Origin: a virus
DNA: 25,004 nucleotides
IMG/VR virus record: IMGVR_UViG_3300049483_000100
Span: 1-25,004 of that record
Strand: one strand, 5' to 3'
In this document: piece after piece, positions 14,541 through 22,091 of the stretch
Position numbering within the stretch: position 1 is the first letter of the stretch
Layout of the letters: each line of letters begins with the position of its first letter
The notes under the pieces: generated by a model
What the model was told of the DNA's origin: nothing
Databases searched by the model: none
What the model saw: only the letters and a program-made list of their open reading frames with translations
Position numbers and translations under genes: made by a program

Positions 14541-16471
14541 ATGGCTCCTTGCGTGGAAGGTCCGGCATTGGCGGGAAGCTGTGGAGCGCCAGCGCCTTGC
14601 CCAATCTGACCAGGGCCACCGCCCCCAACCTGTGCAGGTGAACCCGCGACACCGCTTCCTAACCCCTGCGGAGCGCCCATCATCATCTGGGCCTGCTGCA
14701 CTTCCATCTCGGTCTTGATGTAGCGGTGGATGTCCTTCTTGCCAATCTCGCGCATGAAGTCGGTAAGGACTGCATCGGCACGGATGTATGGACCATAGAT
14801 AGGCGATGCCCCAAACTCAACAAGACGCTGATACTGGTCAATGCGCTGCTGCTTACTGATGCCAAGAAGCCCGCCGCCAATGACAAAGTCAACAGGCACC
14901 TGGATACTCGAAAGGTCAAGCGTCACATCGTAGTCAATGCCGTCTGAGCCAAGGATGCGAGCAACATGCTCCTTGGGCATACGCATCTGAAGAAGCGCAA
15001 AGGTGCGATTGAGAAGCTCGCGCTTGAAGGTCTGGTCAAGCCAGAGCGCGTGCGCGTTGAAGCGCATGGAGCCTTGCTGAAGGCGGATCTGCGAGTCGCC
15101 TGTCGTGGGACGGTCAGTCTCCTGTCCGCCTTGGAATAGGTCAGGAACGCCTGCGGCGGCTTCAGCGTGCGCCTCGCGATACTCGTCCTCGCGGTAGGCT
15201 TCGGGAAGATTGGGCTGGCGCGCAAGGGACATGAATGCGTCACGAGGATTGCCATTGACTCCGATGGCTCCTCCCGGCTGGAACAGCATCTCGTTCGATG
15301 TGATGCCCGATGACTTGTCGTAGACGTATTGGCCCCAGACATTCAGGTAGGTCTGATCCATGCGCATGTTGGAAAGGCGCGTCTGCTGATCGACCATTGG
15401 ACCGGAATACTTCAAGGGCGATTCGCCGTAGAGTTGGCCGGGGATGGGGATGCACTTGATCCCGAAGTAAGGGGGCTTGGCGTCAGGGGTTGGCGCAGGG
15501 ATGTCGCGAATGACAACGGACTTCTGCGCAATGACGACTAGCCGCCACTCTGCCATATCCGGGCCACGAGCCGCCTTCGGGGTCCATCCCCAACACTGCC
15601 AGAGTCCAATGGTGTCGCGAGCGGGAGGGTTGGCTGTGGTTTGAGGGATGTTTTCTGTGGACTGTGGTTCCTGGTAGGAGCGGGAGAGTTGATTGATGCC
15701 CGCCCCGCCACGCCCACGAAGTTCTTCGAGGTTCGAGTAGACTCCCCCACCCATGCGCTCATTCGTTGTCTCCAGTTCCTCAAGAGTGGTGTCCATCTCC
15801 TCGATGAACCACATTGCCTTGCCTGAAGGGTCAGCCTTGATGCGGTCGAGTTGGCAGTAGGAGAAGTCGGGACGATCTGCAACGACTTCGTTTACAGTCG
15901 TCTTGGACATGGCGACGGACTGCACTTCACCTGTCTCTGGATTGATGGCTATCTTTGGCTCAAGGATGGCGCGAGTCTGATACTCTTCCTTCCAGATGAC
16001 CTTGCCCCAGACATGCCCCATGATGACGCAATACTTAAGCGCCTCATAGGCTGTAGGGAAGATGTTCATCTCCTCAAGTTGCTCGTGCATGAGGGATTCG
16101 ATTGCAAGCTCCCACCGCTCGTCCATACCTTCTGTGCCGCGCACAGAGAACCAGTCAGGGGAGTCGAACATGGAGAGGATGTGGCGCGGGAAGATTGTCT
16201 CGACGATCTTGAAGCATGTCGGGATGACTTCGTTCGAGCGCCACCAGTCGAAGGGCTGCGTCATGGGCTGTCGGAAGGCGCGATACCAACGCCAATAGCG
16301 CGCCCACGAGAGTTCCGCGCCGGACTGCTGCTGGTATTCAAGCGCTTGGCGATAGCGCGTGTGCCAGAGAGACAGCACAGGATCGCCTGCGCCAGACGAC
16401 ATCCCTTCCATTGGAAGAGGGATATGGTCTAGCGATTCCCGGTCAGAGAAGAGTGCTGTCGGGGTCATCAT
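14537..16471 (-). CDS. Portal protein (644 aa)
   Basis: The product has the length and layout of podovirus-type portals. The N-terminal helical region WHTRYRQALEYQQQSGAELSWARYWRWYRAF (about 36-66) is followed by the membrane-avoiding wing segment PTCFKIVETIFPRHILSMFDSPDWFSVRG (85-113). A typical portal core has EALKYCVIMGHVWGKVIWKEEY (about 143-164) and GIKCIPIPGQLYGESPLKYSGPMVDQQTRLSNMRMDQ. The G-x-S-P-L-K-Y-x-x-P-x-V/Q segment and following helix form the channel-lining stem region in this family. The last ~55 residues are Gly/Ala/Gln-rich and disordered. The portal forms the dodecameric DNA gate at one capsid vertex and docks terminase. Its location after large terminase and before scaffold and capsid is canonical. 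No strong Shine-Dalgarno precedes the ATG; an ATG one codon later is equally possible. Confidence 0.87.
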   Translation of the reverse strand: MMTPTALFSDRESLDHIPLPMEGMSSGAGDPVLSLWHTRYRQALEYQQQSGAELSWARYWRWYRAFRQPMTQPFDWWRSNEVIPTCFKIVETIFPRHILSMFDSPDWFSVRGTEGMDERWELAIESLMHEQLEEMNIFPTAYEALKYCVIMGHVWGKVIWKEEYQTRAILEPKIAINPETGEVQSVAMSKTTVNEVVADRPDFSYCQLDRIKADPSGKAMWFIEEMDTTLEELETTNERMGGGVYSNLEELRGRGGAGINQLSRSYQEPQSTENIPQTTANPPARDTIGLWQCWGWTPKAARGPDMAEWRLVVIAQKSVVIRDIPAPTPDAKPPYFGIKCIPIPGQLYGESPLKYSGPMVDQQTRLSNMRMDQTYLNVWGQYVYDKSSGITSNEMLFQPGGAIGVNGNPRDAFMSLARQPNLPEAYREDEYREAHAEAAAGVPDLFQGGQETDRPTTGDSQIRLQQGSMRFNAHALWLDQTFKRELLNRTFALLQMRMPKEHVARILGSDGIDYDVTLDLSSIQVPVDFVIGGGLLGISKQQRIDQYQRLVEFGASPIYGPYIRADAVLTDFMREIGKKDIHRYIKTEMEVQQAQMMMGAPQGLGSGVAGSPAQVGGGGPGQIGQGAGAPQLPANAGPSTQGAM

Positions 16472-16480
16472 GGAGCGAGG

Positions 16481-16675
16481 TTACTTACGTCCTGCGCCAG
16501 AGCCGGGATAGCCAAACTCCTCAAAGGGGGTTCGCTGCGAAATCTTCTGACCCTCAAGCGGAGTGTCGGCAAGAGATCCATTGTCGGTGCAAGGGGTGTA
16601 GGCGTAGTCCTCAAAGGTGAGAGGCTGCGAGTAGCCCTTGGACTTGTCTGGTTCGTAGTTGGATTCGCGGCTCAT
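16481..16675 (-). CDS. Small hydrophilic protein between terminase and portal (64 aa)
   Basis: The ATG at 16675 is preceded by AAAGGTGG and overlaps the stop of the 30-residue gene by one base (TAATG). A longer in-frame start at 16753 would overlap that gene fully and lacks a ribosome site. The product is acidic and Tyr/Pro/Ser-rich (DKSKGYSQPLTFEDYAYTPCTDNG, then RTPFEEFGYPGSGAGRK) with no predicted fold or membrane segment. No family is recognised; small disordered proteins at this place often belong to head assembly, but this is only positional. Confidence 0.65.
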   Translation of the reverse strand: MSRESNYEPDKSKGYSQPLTFEDYAYTPCTDNGSLADTPLEGQKISQRTPFEEFGYPGSGAGRK

Positions 16676-16767
16676 TACTTGCCACCTTTCTTCATAAAGG
16701 GTGGGAGCGACTTCTTTGCAGGAGGCGCGGACTTCTTCGGGGCGGGCATACACTTGTCTGACTTCAT
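16675..16767 (-). CDS. Tiny Lys/Pro-rich peptide (30 aa)
   Basis: The frame MKSDKCMPAPKKSAPPAKKS... ends in MKKGGK, with 10 lysines in 30 residues. A GGGAGG lies 6 bases before its ATG, one of the strongest sites in the window, and its stop overlaps the next ATG (TAATG). The AAGK/PP repeats resemble short histone-tail or nucleic-acid-binding peptides. It directly follows the triple repeat downstream of the large terminase, so it may be the first product of a new transcript. Function unknown. Confidence 0.6.
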   Translation of the reverse strand: MKSDKCMPAPKKSAPPAKKSLPPFMKKGGK

Positions 16768-16792
16768 AGAAAACCTCCCAGTGATAAGTTTA

Positions 16793-16838
16793 GCGTCAAC
16801 TTGGCACATGCGTCAATTTGGCGCAGTCAATTTGGCAC
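16793..16838 (-). promoter_or_regulatory. Triple GTCAAnTTGGC repeat, likely operator/promoter
   Basis: On the plus strand, GCGTCAACTTGGCAC (16793-16807), GCGTCAATTTGGCGC (16810-16824) and GTCAATTTGGCAC (16826-16838) follow each other with a 16-17 base period. Read leftward, each contains a TTGAC box, and TTGACG-N18-TAAACT fits a sigma-70 promoter roughly (5/6 and 4/6). It overlaps the last codons of the large terminase and precedes the 30-residue gene. One helical turn and a half between units suggests cooperative binding of a regulator. Confidence 0.55.
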
Positions 16839-18881
16839 ACCGTCCCACCCTGTAATATTGCCTTTGGCAACCTTCCATAGAGCCGCGCCCTCGTGGTTGG
16901 ACTGCTGAACCATAGGCGATCCCGGCACACGCCATCCGCCCACATCTCCCACGACATTCTGCTTTCGGACTTTTACGTCTGGGTGGAAGAAGTTCGCAAG
17001 GGCGTCGGCAGCATCGTCTGAGGAATACTGGCCAAGGTTCACTAGTTCCTTCTTGATCTGCAAAATGATGGGGTTTGGCGAGTAGGAGCCATCCTTGTTG
17101 CGACGACGCACAAAGAAGATTTCTTGGCGCTGGAATGGGCCTTGTAGCGCGTCCTTGATACGAATCTCCTTGCGACCCATGGCATTGATTGTGATCGGGC
17201 GATAGTCGAGCGGCAGATGGACCGCATTGAAGGCATCGCGGATCGAAGTGCCTAGCGTGTCCTCGCTCACCTTCTGCTTGACGATTGTTACGATTCCGTA
17301 GGTGCGCGCCATGGAGACAAGGATGTCCAGGAACTCCTTGCTGCGCAGGGTCTGCGAGCGCGTGGCGTCAGAAAAGATGTAGAGACGACCTTGGGCGTCC
17401 CAACCGCCCGCAAGCATGACTGTGTGGTCGCCGCCGCGCTTAGCAGCATCGTCCTTCAGTGCCGTGTCTATGCAGATCATTTTGCCGAACAGAACTGGTG
17501 GTGCTTGCGGAGGGTCAATCTCAAGGAACCATTCCTCAAGAAAGGGTTCGGTGCCAGGGGCGCGGCAGATGTTCATGTACTGCTGCCACCAGAAGGTTTC
17601 GCCAAGTTCAGGGTCGAGGCGCATCGCCTCTAGCATGTCGAGGAGGATGGCGCGGGAGAAGCGCGTCGGGAAGATTGGATCGCCTGATTCGAAGTCGGGC
17701 TTGCCATCCTTCTCAAAGGCTGCGCGGACAATCCATTCGTAGGGTGTTGAGGTGGCCGTGCCGCCCTGGGACTCTGGCACCATGACTGAGTAGAGGTCGT
17801 AGTGCGCGTAGCGAGTCCCGAGGATGCGGATGATGCCTCCGGGGTCGAGTAGCGGCAGGACTTTGTTGAACGATGCGCGGGCCTTGGAGGCTTGTTCCTC
17901 GGTGGCTACGTGCTTACGCTCGATGGGGTCATCGAAGAGAATTACGTCGAAGTGCTGCGAGGCGAGGGAGGCGTCAAGGTGCGCGGAGGTGAGCGAGGGC
18001 GCGGTGATGGTGATGTCCGTGCGGGAGGGGATGGTGAACTCCTGCTCCGTGCCGAAGCGGGCGTCTACTGGAGGACAGGCTTCTGGAAAGAGCCAGCGCA
18101 TGCGAGGGTTGCGATGGAAGGCGTCCTTGGCGACTCCGGCGAAGTTGATGGCGTTCTTCTCGACTGCGCTGACGACGAGGATGCGCCAGTTCGGGTGCGT
18201 GATGAGAAGCCATACGGCGAAGGCGAGAGTGACAACGCTGCTCTTGAAGTGTCCGCGAGGGGCAAGGATGCCGCGCCGCTTCTTGGTCAGGTCTTGGACG
18301 TATTCGCACCACTCCTTGTGCAAGGGCTCGTAGAAGACTGACTTCTTGTAGCAGCAGCCTTCAATGCCTTCCGAGGGCGGCGTGGTGCTGCCATTGCATT
18401 CGATGCTTGGGTGGAAGACGACTTCGGTGAGCATGACCCACAGCGAGTTCTTTGCAGCGATGCGGAGGGTTTGGCGGTATTGCTCCTCAGCGTCGGCCTG
18501 AAGGCGGCGGGCAGCAAGTTCCTGCTCCTTGGTGAGAAGGGCGTCAGCGATGTTTAAGGGCTCTGCGGCGCGGATGGTGGCGTCGAGCATGGCAGTGCTG
18601 CGGATGATCTGCTGCGCCACGGTGTTTTGCGTAGGCAGGGCAAGGACAGCGTCTTCGGCGGCTGAGGAGGCAGAGTTCTGACGCGCCTTGGCAAGACGAA
18701 CAGCGCTAGCGACTTCTTCTGCCGGAAGCCCTAGTCTGTGTAATCGCTGATAAACAGCATTGGGAGTCTCAGAGAGGGCTACGTTGTAAGGCCCGCGCTT
18801 GGCGCGCTTCTTGAGCGCCTTCTCTGCTGCGGCGGCTTCGCGTGCGAGGCGCTTCTTGAGGTTGTAGTCGCCCTGTCCCAT
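16827..18881 (-). CDS. terL: Terminase large subunit
   Basis: The 684-residue protein pumps phage DNA into the procapsid and cuts it. Its ATPase has a Walker A in LAPRGHFKSS (206-215), a Walker B in VILFDDP (313-319) and a coupling motif ILGTRYA (353-359). The nuclease half begins with MICIDTALKDD (468-478, catalytic D472) and ends with SSDDAADALANFFHP (620-634), supplying further metal-binding aspartates. The ~200 residues before Walker A are longer than usual: a Lys/Ala helix (residues 8-30), then SETPNAVYQRLHRLGLPAEEVASAVRLAKARQ (37-68), which could bind DNA. The ATG at 18881 lies 10 bases after the preceding stop; a longer reading from 19010 would overlap that gene and is rejected. No good Shine-Dalgarno is visible, so coupling to the upstream gene is likely. 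Confidence 0.95.
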   Translation of the reverse strand: MGQGDYNLKKRLAREAAAAEKALKKRAKRGPYNVALSETPNAVYQRLHRLGLPAEEVASAVRLAKARQNSASSAAEDAVLALPTQNTVAQQIIRSTAMLDATIRAAEPLNIADALLTKEQELAARRLQADAEEQYRQTLRIAAKNSLWVMLTEVVFHPSIECNGSTTPPSEGIEGCCYKKSVFYEPLHKEWCEYVQDLTKKRRGILAPRGHFKSSVVTLAFAVWLLITHPNWRILVVSAVEKNAINFAGVAKDAFHRNPRMRWLFPEACPPVDARFGTEQEFTIPSRTDITITAPSLTSAHLDASLASQHFDVILFDDPIERKHVATEEQASKARASFNKVLPLLDPGGIIRILGTRYAHYDLYSVMVPESQGGTATSTPYEWIVRAAFEKDGKPDFESGDPIFPTRFSRAILLDMLEAMRLDPELGETFWWQQYMNICRAPGTEPFLEEWFLEIDPPQAPPVLFGKMICIDTALKDDAAKRGGDHTVMLAGGWDAQGRLYIFSDATRSQTLRSKEFLDILVSMARTYGIVTIVKQKVSEDTLGTSIRDAFNAVHLPLDYRPITINAMGRKEIRIKDALQGPFQRQEIFFVRRRNKDGSYSPNPIILQIKKELVNLGQYSSDDAADALANFFHPDVKVRKQNVVGDVGGWRVPGSPMVQQSNHEGAALWKVAKGNITGWDGVPN

Positions 18882-18891
18882 CGTAAGCTGC

Positions 18892-19434
18892 TTATGATGC
18901 GGACGTAGGCCCAGACTCGGGCGTCCCTGTGCCATTCGTTGGCGGGCAGAGAAGCGCAAGGGAGTCTTCGCCCATCTTGGTTGCAGCCGCGGCAGCGTCC
19001 TTTGGCGCAAGCATCCCTTGGAAGCGGACTATTTGCTCGACATACCAAGAGGTTTTCTTCAGGTCGGCACGCTGGCGAGGATCGCGCGTGTCCCAGACAA
19101 TGGTTTGCTTCTCGCCTTGGATTGTGGAGAGCACTTTGAGGGAGAAGGCTCCTTGAGCCATGATGGCCTCGCGATGATCCTTGGCAGTCATGCCATCTTC
19201 GCCTACCGGGGGGATGGGGTAGGAGAGGGCGGAGTAGATGTTCTCATGGGCCTGGAGGACTTCCCGCTGCGCGGCGAGGTTTTTCGTTTCCTCTGTGGCA
19301 AGAGCGACATCGGCTTTACTGACGAGCTTTGGCGGGGACCATTCAGAGAGGGCTAGTTCCTGCGAAGGGACTTCAGAGATCAGTTCCGCTCGCGCAGCAG
19401 GAAGTTTTGCTTTGAATGCCATAGAGGCATCCAT
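18892..19434 (-). CDS. Candidate terminase small subunit or packaging accessory protein (180 aa)
   Basis: The call rests mainly on position: first gene of the leftward unit, 10 bases before terL. The protein is largely helical and charged, with long helices around KADVALATEETKNLAAQREVLQAHENIYSAL (about 40-70) and TAKDHREAIMAQGAFSLKVLSTIQGEKQ, then DLKKTSWYVEQIVRFQGMLAP, and an Ala-rich then disordered C-terminus (PPTNGTGTPESGPTSAS). Small terminases recognise the packaging site and usually have an N-terminal helix-turn-helix plus oligomerisation helices; no clear helix-turn-helix is seen here. Neither the ATG at 19434 nor the one at 19422 has a strong ribosome site. Confidence 0.55.
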   Translation of the reverse strand: MDASMAFKAKLPAARAELISEVPSQELALSEWSPPKLVSKADVALATEETKNLAAQREVLQAHENIYSALSYPIPPVGEDGMTAKDHREAIMAQGAFSLKVLSTIQGEKQTIVWDTRDPRQRADLKKTSWYVEQIVRFQGMLAPKDAAAAATKMGEDSLALLCPPTNGTGTPESGPTSAS

Positions 19435-19783
19435 TGTGCGCCAATGCGGCAGAGTGCGTCAATTTGGCAGGGCGCGAGGGGGACGAGTTGCAGCGATTGG
19501 CGTATTTGTCTATGCCAGGCAAATTGCGGTTGCGTGGCACAAGGCTTGCTGCTAAGGTAATGACCGCAGGACGCAGTACGAATTGGCCGCACCGGAGACA
19601 GTATGCGATGACCCTTGGCTCTGACCGATACCAATCCCGTTCTCGCTTGAGATGGCCCATCCATAGATCCCCAACGCCTCCGGTGCCGCAAGGAAAGCGT
19701 CTGGTCAACGCTTATACGCAGATCCCCTCCTGCGCCTTGCGTTACATGCGTCGGCCTATGGATGGGCCTTCTGAGGTGGGAGC
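19435..19783. promoter_or_regulatory. Divergent intergenic control region with structured leader
   Basis: This ~350-base gap separates leftward virion genes from rightward replication genes. Near its left end is GCGTCAATTTGGCAG (19456-19470), a copy of the motif at 16793-16838. Further right, GGCCCATCCATAG (19654-19666) and CTATGGATGGGCC (19756-19768) are perfect 13-base inverted repeats that would close a ~115-base stem-loop in the rightward leader. Inside is a smaller hairpin AAGCGT-N7-ACGCTT (19695-19713). A frame of about 59 codons (19608-19787) crosses this area and overlaps the ATPase start by GTGA, with GGAG 10 bases upstream; it may be a leader peptide or coincidence. No convincing -35/-10 pair was found for either direction. 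Confidence 0.5.
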
Positions 19784-20848
19784 GTGAGCGAATCTGAGGC
19801 GAAGGTGGTCGGATGGGAACAGAACCCACTCCTACAGAAGATTGGTTTCGCCCCGTTCACAGTCAAGCAATTCTACGAAGATGAGATTGAGCCTATTCCT
19901 TGGGCTGTCAACGGGGAACTCATCATGGAGAGCGGCTTTACAACAATCTCCGGTGAAGGCGGCATAGGCAAGTCTTACCTACTTATCTCCCTAGCGATTG
20001 CTCTCGCATCAGGAACGCCCTGGTTTGGGTTCTTCGATGTCACGCGACCCTACAAGGTGCTGTATATCGACATGGAGATGCCCGCGAAGGCCACAAAACT
20101 CAGGTTCCAGAGGATGACACGCGGCGCGTTTAAAGAGCCGCTAGAGATGCTTGAGGCTAACCTGATGGTCATAGGGCAAGGCATCTTCAGCGTAGACAAC
20201 ACTGAGGGTGTAGAGGCGCTCAATGCCGTTGTCAGGAAGGAGAAGATCGACTTCGTCCTGATCGACTCTTTCCGGCAGATCTTTGGTGGAGACGAGAAAG
20301 ACAGCCAGTTCACTGTAAAAATCTTCAAGGAGTTGTCGAAGATCCGTAACCAACACAACTGCGGCTTTATCTTCATTGACCACCAGCGAAAGCCATCCGG
20401 TATCGCGGAGTTGAATAAACCCAAGGACAGGCTGACAGGTAGCGCCAACAAGCGAAACAACCTCGACAACCACATTGTCGCCGAGGAAGGTCCGGTTGAC
20501 GACTCCATCCATGTCATCCCTGAGAAGGACCGGCACGGGGAGGGCGCAAGCGGCACAGACCCCTTCGATGTCCACTTTGACCACGACGACCGCAATGACG
20601 AAAACGGACCCTTCCGGCTGATCTATGACCCGGAGGCTTCCGGGGATGATCAGGCCCAGATTTTAAGGTTCCTGAAGACCCAGCCAGACGGTGCTGCCCC
20701 TGTGTCCAAAATCCAACTGGACACAAGTGGACAAAAGGGACACAAGAAAGCTGTCCAGCGTGCGACCGCGAAGCTGGTCAAGCGTAACCTGTTGAAAAAG
20801 CAATGGGTTGGCCGTGTCATGTGGGCCATTTTGCAACTGGACAAATAG
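19784..20848 (+). CDS. RepA-like RecA-fold ATPase / replicative helicase (354 aa)
   Basis: The core matches the AAA_25/RepA group of hexameric ATPases: Walker A GEGGIGKSY (57-65), Walker B FVLIDSFRQIF (157-167), and a third motif GFIFIDHQRKPSG (194-206) where DnaB/RepA-like helicases have the glutamine/histidine switch. KVLYIDMEMP (91-100) holds the conserved Asp-Glu pair after the Walker A domain. The C-terminal ~65 residues (QAQILRFLKTQPDGAAPVSKI then KKAVQRATAKLVKRNLLKKQWVG) look like a winged helix, suited to DNA binding. The likely role is unwinding at the phage origin, where the adjacent repeat array lies. It starts with GTG at 19784; GAGG is 7 bases upstream. It is the first gene of the rightward unit. 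Confidence 0.85.
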   Translation: MSESEAKVVGWEQNPLLQKIGFAPFTVKQFYEDEIEPIPWAVNGELIMESGFTTISGEGGIGKSYLLISLAIALASGTPWFGFFDVTRPYKVLYIDMEMPAKATKLRFQRMTRGAFKEPLEMLEANLMVIGQGIFSVDNTEGVEALNAVVRKEKIDFVLIDSFRQIFGGDEKDSQFTVKIFKELSKIRNQHNCGFIFIDHQRKPSGIAELNKPKDRLTGSANKRNNLDNHIVAEEGPVDDSIHVIPEKDRHGEGASGTDPFDVHFDHDDRNDENGPFRLIYDPEASGDDQAQILRFLKTQPDGAAPVSKIQLDTSGQKGHKKAVQRATAKLVKRNLLKKQWVGRVMWAILQLDK

Positions 20849-20982
20849 GCAAGTGGACACGCAACTGGACAAAACATGCTCATACTAAAAAAGCTAGGCA
20901 GGGCGCGGGTAATGTGTCCAACTGGACAGTGGACACCTACCCCCTATAGATATCGGGGGCTGTCCACTTGTTCTGTTGTCCA
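20703..20982 (+). repeat. TGGACA repeat array with dyad: candidate replication origin
   Basis: At least twelve TGGACA/TGTCCA hexamers fall in 280 bases. Most belong to two variants, CAACTGGACA (near 20714, 20833, 20862, 20918 and inverted at 20977) and CAAGTGGACA (near 20725, 20851, and inverted at 20961; CAGTGGACA near 20928). The first copies lie in the 3' codons of the ATPase gene; the rest lie in the 186-base spacer after it. The spacer has a dyad: direct copies to the left, CCCCC-TATAGATATC-GGGGG (20940-20959) at the centre, inverted copies to the right. Such arrays are typical binding sites for replication initiators (iterons). An alternative is an autoregulatory operator. The spacer holds no convincing gene. 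Confidence 0.65.
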
Positions 20983-21034
20983 GTTGCGGGGTGCTTCAAC
21001 CTACCCCGCAGATACGTCATTGGAGGCAGTCTAA

Positions 21035-21658
21035 ATGTGTGACCATTCCAACGGGCTATGCGTGTGGGGGGAGCATCTTGTGGCTCCCATCCCACCGCCC
21101 AGGCCCCATGAGGAGGCTAAGTTGACCACAGAGGGCCACCAACATGTATTTGAGTGGAGTTGGAAGTATTCGTGCTTCAAGTGCGCATGCACAGCCGTTG
21201 ACGCGCCACCATTACACGAGGAGCAATCCATGAGCGGAGAGTGTCGCTGCAAGGTGTGTGAGGAGTGGGTGCCTGCGAGGTTGCAGCCTGAGGGCGCAGG
21301 GGAGGCTGCTGCTACCCCTCCCCCGCAGAGGTACGTACAAACAGAAAGATCGGAGCAGAAGAGAAAATCGGGGCATGCGCAGATGCCTTACGCGCAGACG
21401 CCCTATGCCTCTGGCCTTATGGCTGCAACCCCGGCTGAAAACCTGCGAGTTGCCCCTGTAGCGCGTCATGATGGCGTAGGATTGACGTTCCCTGCTACGC
21501 CAATGCCGCCGCCCTTCTACGCGGATGCGATGCTCCCAGGGCAGCCTGTGAGGTCATGCGTGGATTGTGGAGTGAGTTGGAAGGGTGAGCCTGAGGGGTG
21601 TCCTAGGGACTGTCAGCGCCGTAGGAAGGCTACGGCTATGGCTCAGGAGGTGCGCTGA
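21035..21658 (+). CDS. Cys-rich protein, probable zinc-binding (207 aa)
   Basis: Four cysteine clusters are visible: CDHSNGLC at the N-terminus, CFKCAC (47-52), CRCKVCEEW (70-78) and SCVDCGVSW...GCPRDC near the C-terminus. The pattern CxxC repeated with spacing of 15-25 residues is that of zinc ribbons or knuckles, though no named family is recognised. A Pro/Gln/Ala-rich linker (about 85-165) joins the two halves. GGAGG lies 8 bases before the ATG. It is the first gene after the repeat array, and the next gene starts within its stop codon (TGATG). A role in binding nucleic acid or host protein early in infection is possible only by analogy. Confidence 0.7.
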   Translation: MCDHSNGLCVWGEHLVAPIPPPRPHEEAKLTTEGHQHVFEWSWKYSCFKCACTAVDAPPLHEEQSMSGECRCKVCEEWVPARLQPEGAGEAAATPPPQRYVQTERSEQKRKSGHAQMPYAQTPYASGLMAATPAENLRVAPVARHDGVGLTFPATPMPPPFYADAMLPGQPVRSCVDCGVSWKGEPEGCPRDCQRRRKATAMAQEVR

Positions 21659-21879
21659 TGAGTCGCGCATCGAGGTATCTTGCCGCTGTCCCACCCGCGC
21701 TCAAGACTCCCGCAGGGACGTTCAGTGTGCGTATTGACGGGCATTTACATCTGCCTACTGCGCCTCAATACGCTTGCGATCCTTGCAATGTAACTGACAA
21801 TCTAAGCCCTCGGGACGCATTGGCTTTAGCTGATTGGATCAGGGACACTTTTGGCGACGAAGAAGAGGAGGTGCGCTGA
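21658..21879 (+). CDS. Small hypothetical protein (73 aa)
   Basis: The ATG overlaps the previous stop by one base, with AGGAGG inside the final codons of that gene. The N-terminal half has two strand-like segments (GTFSVRIDGHLHLPT) and a CDPC pair; the C-terminal half is a helix ending in an acidic tail (ALADWIRDTFGDEEEEVR). No family is recognised. The SPRDALALADWI segment is reminiscent of short phage proteins that act on host factors, but nothing defines a target. Confidence 0.7.
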   Translation: MSRASRYLAAVPPALKTPAGTFSVRIDGHLHLPTAPQYACDPCNVTDNLSPRDALALADWIRDTFGDEEEEVR

Positions 21880-22091
21880 TGGCGAGAGCGAAGGCGTCTG
21901 AGCGTATGGACAAAGAATCTGCCCTCACGATTGGCAGCGTCTTGATCTTCAAACACCTTGTGGTAGGGGGGTATCTACCACGCGATATGAGTGAATACGA
22001 ACGCCATATTGCCTTTGATGTGATTAAGGTTCCACTGCGCCTGTTTGGTGAATCCTACGCCAAGTGTCCGAAGAAAAAGGGGGTGCGCTGA
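21879..22091 (+). CDS. Small hypothetical protein (70 aa)
   Basis: The start ATG at 21879 overlaps the previous stop (TGATG), preceded by AGGAGG; a longer in-frame start at 21834 would lie inside the upstream gene and is rejected. The product is basic at both ends (MARAKASERMDKES and CPKKKGVR), with a hydrophobic middle LTIGSVLIFKHLVVGGYL that is too polar to be sure of a membrane span. No family recognised. Confidence 0.7.
   Translation: MARAKASERMDKESALTIGSVLIFKHLVVGGYLPRDMSEYERHIAFDVIKVPLRLFGESYAKCPKKKGVR

Noticed and set aside
18882-19010. N-terminal extension of the large terminase to 727 residues
   Set aside because: It overlaps the preceding gene and is Arg/Pro-rich shadow sequence; the ATG at 18881 fits gene spacing.
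19435-19783. Standard sigma-70 promoters for the two divergent units
   Set aside because: TTG-containing boxes exist, but none has a matching -10 box at 16-18 bases in either direction.
20876-21034. A 52-codon frame through the repeat array, ending directly before the 207-aa gene
   Set aside because: No Shine-Dalgarno precedes it and its content is dictated by the TGGACA repeats, so it is more likely spacer than gene.
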